From NCBI RefSeq assembly GCF_000730565.1, contig NZ_BBIQ01000003.1, positions 124,001 through 188,000 of the forward strand: a stretch of 64,000 bases of DNA, in the 5' to 3' direction. Both the position numbers and the translations under genes were made by a program. The notes under the pieces are model-generated. The model had not been told where the DNA came from and made no database searches. It was given only the letters and a program-made list of their open reading frames with translations. Origin of the DNA: Pseudomonas fulva NBRC 16637 = DSM 17717. GTDB lineage: Bacteria; Pseudomonadota; Gammaproteobacteria; Pseudomonadales; Pseudomonadaceae. Position 1 is the first letter of the stretch. Each line of letters opens with the position of its first letter. This document shows, piece by piece, positions 62,766 to 64,000 of the stretch.

Positions 62766-64000
62766 GTGGATCGCACTCAGTTAATCAGCAACGCTCGCCA
62801 TAACCTGGCCGGTCTCGGGCGGGGCAACCTCGGCGTGCCGCTGTTGCTGTTGGTGATGCTGGCAATGATGATGTTGCCAATACCACCGTTTTTGCTCGAC
62901 GTGTTCTTCACCTTCAACATCGCCTTGTCCATCGTGGTGCTGCTGGTCAGCGTGTACGCGCTGCGCCCGCTGGACTTCGCCGCTTTCCCCACCATCCTGC
63001 TGGTGGCGACCCTGCTGCGACTGGCCCTGAACGTGGCTTCCACCCGCGTGGTCATGCTGCACGGCCAGGAAGGGCACGGCGCCGCGGGCATGGTGATCCA
63101 GGCCTTCGGCGATGTGGTCATCGGCGGCAACTACGTGGTCGGTGCGGTGGTCTTCGCCATCCTCATGATCATCAACTTCGTGGTGGTGACCAAGGGTGCG
63201 GGGCGTATCTCGGAGGTCAGCGCACGCTTCACCCTCGATGCGATGCCGGGCAAGCAGATGGCCATCGACGCGGACCTGAACGCCGGCCTGATCGACCAGG
63301 CGCAAGCCAAGGCGCGCCGCAGCGAGGTCGCCCAGGAGGCTGAGTTCTACGGTTCGATGGACGGTGCCAGCAAGTTCGTGCGCGGTGACGCCATCGCTGG
63401 CCTGCTGATCCTGTTCATCAACCTGATCGGTGGCATGCTGATCGGCATGTTGCAGCATGGCATGAGCTTTGGTGATGCCGGCAAGGTGTATGCCCTGCTG
63501 ACCATCGGTGACGGCCTGGTGGCGCAGCTGCCTTCGCTGCTGCTCTCCACCGCCGCAGCCATCATGGTCACCCGTGCCTCGGGCTCGGAGGACATGGGCA
63601 AGCTGATCAACCGCCAGATGTTCGACTCGCCCCGGGCCCTGGCCGTGTCCGGCGCCATCATGATCGTCATGGGCCTTGTGCCGGGCATGCCGCACCTGGC
63701 GTTCCTGAGCCTGGGCCTGATGGCGGGCGGCGGTGCCTACCTGGTGTGGAAAAAACAGCATAAGACCAAGGTGCTGGCCCAGCAGGAAGCGCAGCGCCAG
63801 CAAGAGCTGCTGCCGTCCCCGCAGAGGGCGGCCGAAACCAAGGAGCTGGGCTGGGACGACGTCACCCCGATCGACATGATCGGCCTCGAGGTGGGTTATC
63901 GCTTGATTCCGTTGGTCGACCGCAACCAGGGCGGGCAGCTGCTGGCGCGGATCAAGGGGGTGCGCAAGAAGCTGTCTCAGGACTTGGGCTTTCTCATGCC
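62766..64000 (+). CDS. flhA: Flagellar export gate protein FlhA, 3' end cut off
   Basis: FlhA is the large export-gate protein whose cytoplasmic domain docks chaperone-substrate complexes. The visible 411 codons start at GTG 62766 (AGAGGA 7 bases upstream), with VDRTQLISNARHNLAGLGRG, eight predicted membrane segments, the FHIPEP-type region (NVASTRVVMLHGQEGHGAAG; GRISEVSARFTLDAMPGKQM) and the beginning of the cytoplasmic domain (DDVTPIDMIGLEVGYRLIPL). The frame runs off the right edge, so about the last 300 residues are missing. It is preceded by a sigma-54 site. Confidence 0.96.
   Translation, partial: MDRTQLISNARHNLAGLGRGNLGVPLLLLVMLAMMMLPIPPFLLDVFFTFNIALSIVVLLVSVYALRPLDFAAFPTILLVATLLRLALNVASTRVVMLHGQEGHGAAGMVIQAFGDVVIGGNYVVGAVVFAILMIINFVVVTKGAGRISEVSARFTLDAMPGKQMAIDADLNAGLIDQAQAKARRSEVAQEAEFYGSMDGASKFVRGDAIAGLLILFINLIGGMLIGMLQHGMSFGDAGKVYALLTIGDGLVAQLPSLLLSTAAAIMVTRASGSEDMGKLINRQMFDSPRALAVSGAIMIVMGLVPGMPHLAFLSLGLMAGGGAYLVWKKQHKTKVLAQQEAQRQQELLPSPQRAAETKELGWDDVTPIDMIGLEVGYRLIPLVDRNQGGQLLARIKGVRKKLSQDLGFLM

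Overview
The window is a long stretch of a polar flagellar gene cluster from a Pseudomonas, most like the P. putida group. The reasons are the gene order (flgM/flgA diverging from cheV-cheR-flgBCDE, flgFGHIJKL, fliC-flaG-fliDST, fleQ, fleSR, fliEFGHIJ, an HsbA/HsbR/HptB switch, fliK, fliLMNOPQR-flhB-flhA), the FleQ/FleSR regulators, and the GC-rich sequence. No tRNA, rRNA, CRISPR array, insertion sequence or phage gene was seen. The first gene (flgM) and the last (flhA) are cut by the window edges.

Layout. 1-3018: flgM and flgA on the minus strand, chemotaxis genes cheV and cheR on the plus strand. 3296-14839: rod, hook, ring and junction genes flgB to flgL, with a small secreted-protein gene between flgE and flgF. 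15207-20716: a ketoacyl-ACP synthase III-like gene, flagellin fliC, flaG, cap fliD and chaperones fliS and fliT. 20882-22357: master regulator fleQ. 22695-44367: a 21.7 kb block of 15 same-strand, mostly overlapping sugar-biosynthesis, methyltransferase and glycosyltransferase genes. 44555-47130: two-component pair fleS-fleR. 47358-53192: fliE to fliJ. 53325-55726: HsbA, HsbR and HptB homologues. 55816-64000: fliK, then the export gate and switch genes to flhA.

The part worth most attention is the 22.7-44.4 kb block, which separates fleQ from fleSR, normally neighbours. It encodes RfbF, RfbG and RfbH (to CDP-4-keto-3,6-dideoxyglucose), a thiamine-diphosphate enzyme that could add a two-carbon branch as YerE does, a terminal short-chain reductase, a heptose-type nucleotidyltransferase and a CBS-kinase fusion, a NeuB-type synthase fused to a TIM-barrel isomerase domain, three methyltransferases, two proteins of unknown function with a shared C-terminal motif, a nucleotidyltransferase-fold protein, and a 1722-residue protein with five apparent glycosyltransferase modules. 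A good sigma-54 promoter sits in front of it and a long hairpin ends it, so it looks like a flagellar-class operon making and attaching a glycan, most simply to flagellin. That role is inferred from context, not shown.

Regulation can be read directly. Good sigma-54 (-24/-12) sites precede flgA, flgB, flgF, the sugar operon, fleS, fliE, fliK, fliL and flhA. Good sigma-28 sites precede flgM, fliC and fliS. This matches the known Pseudomonas hierarchy FleQ/RpoN, then FleSR/RpoN, then FliA, with FlgM as the anti-FliA factor.
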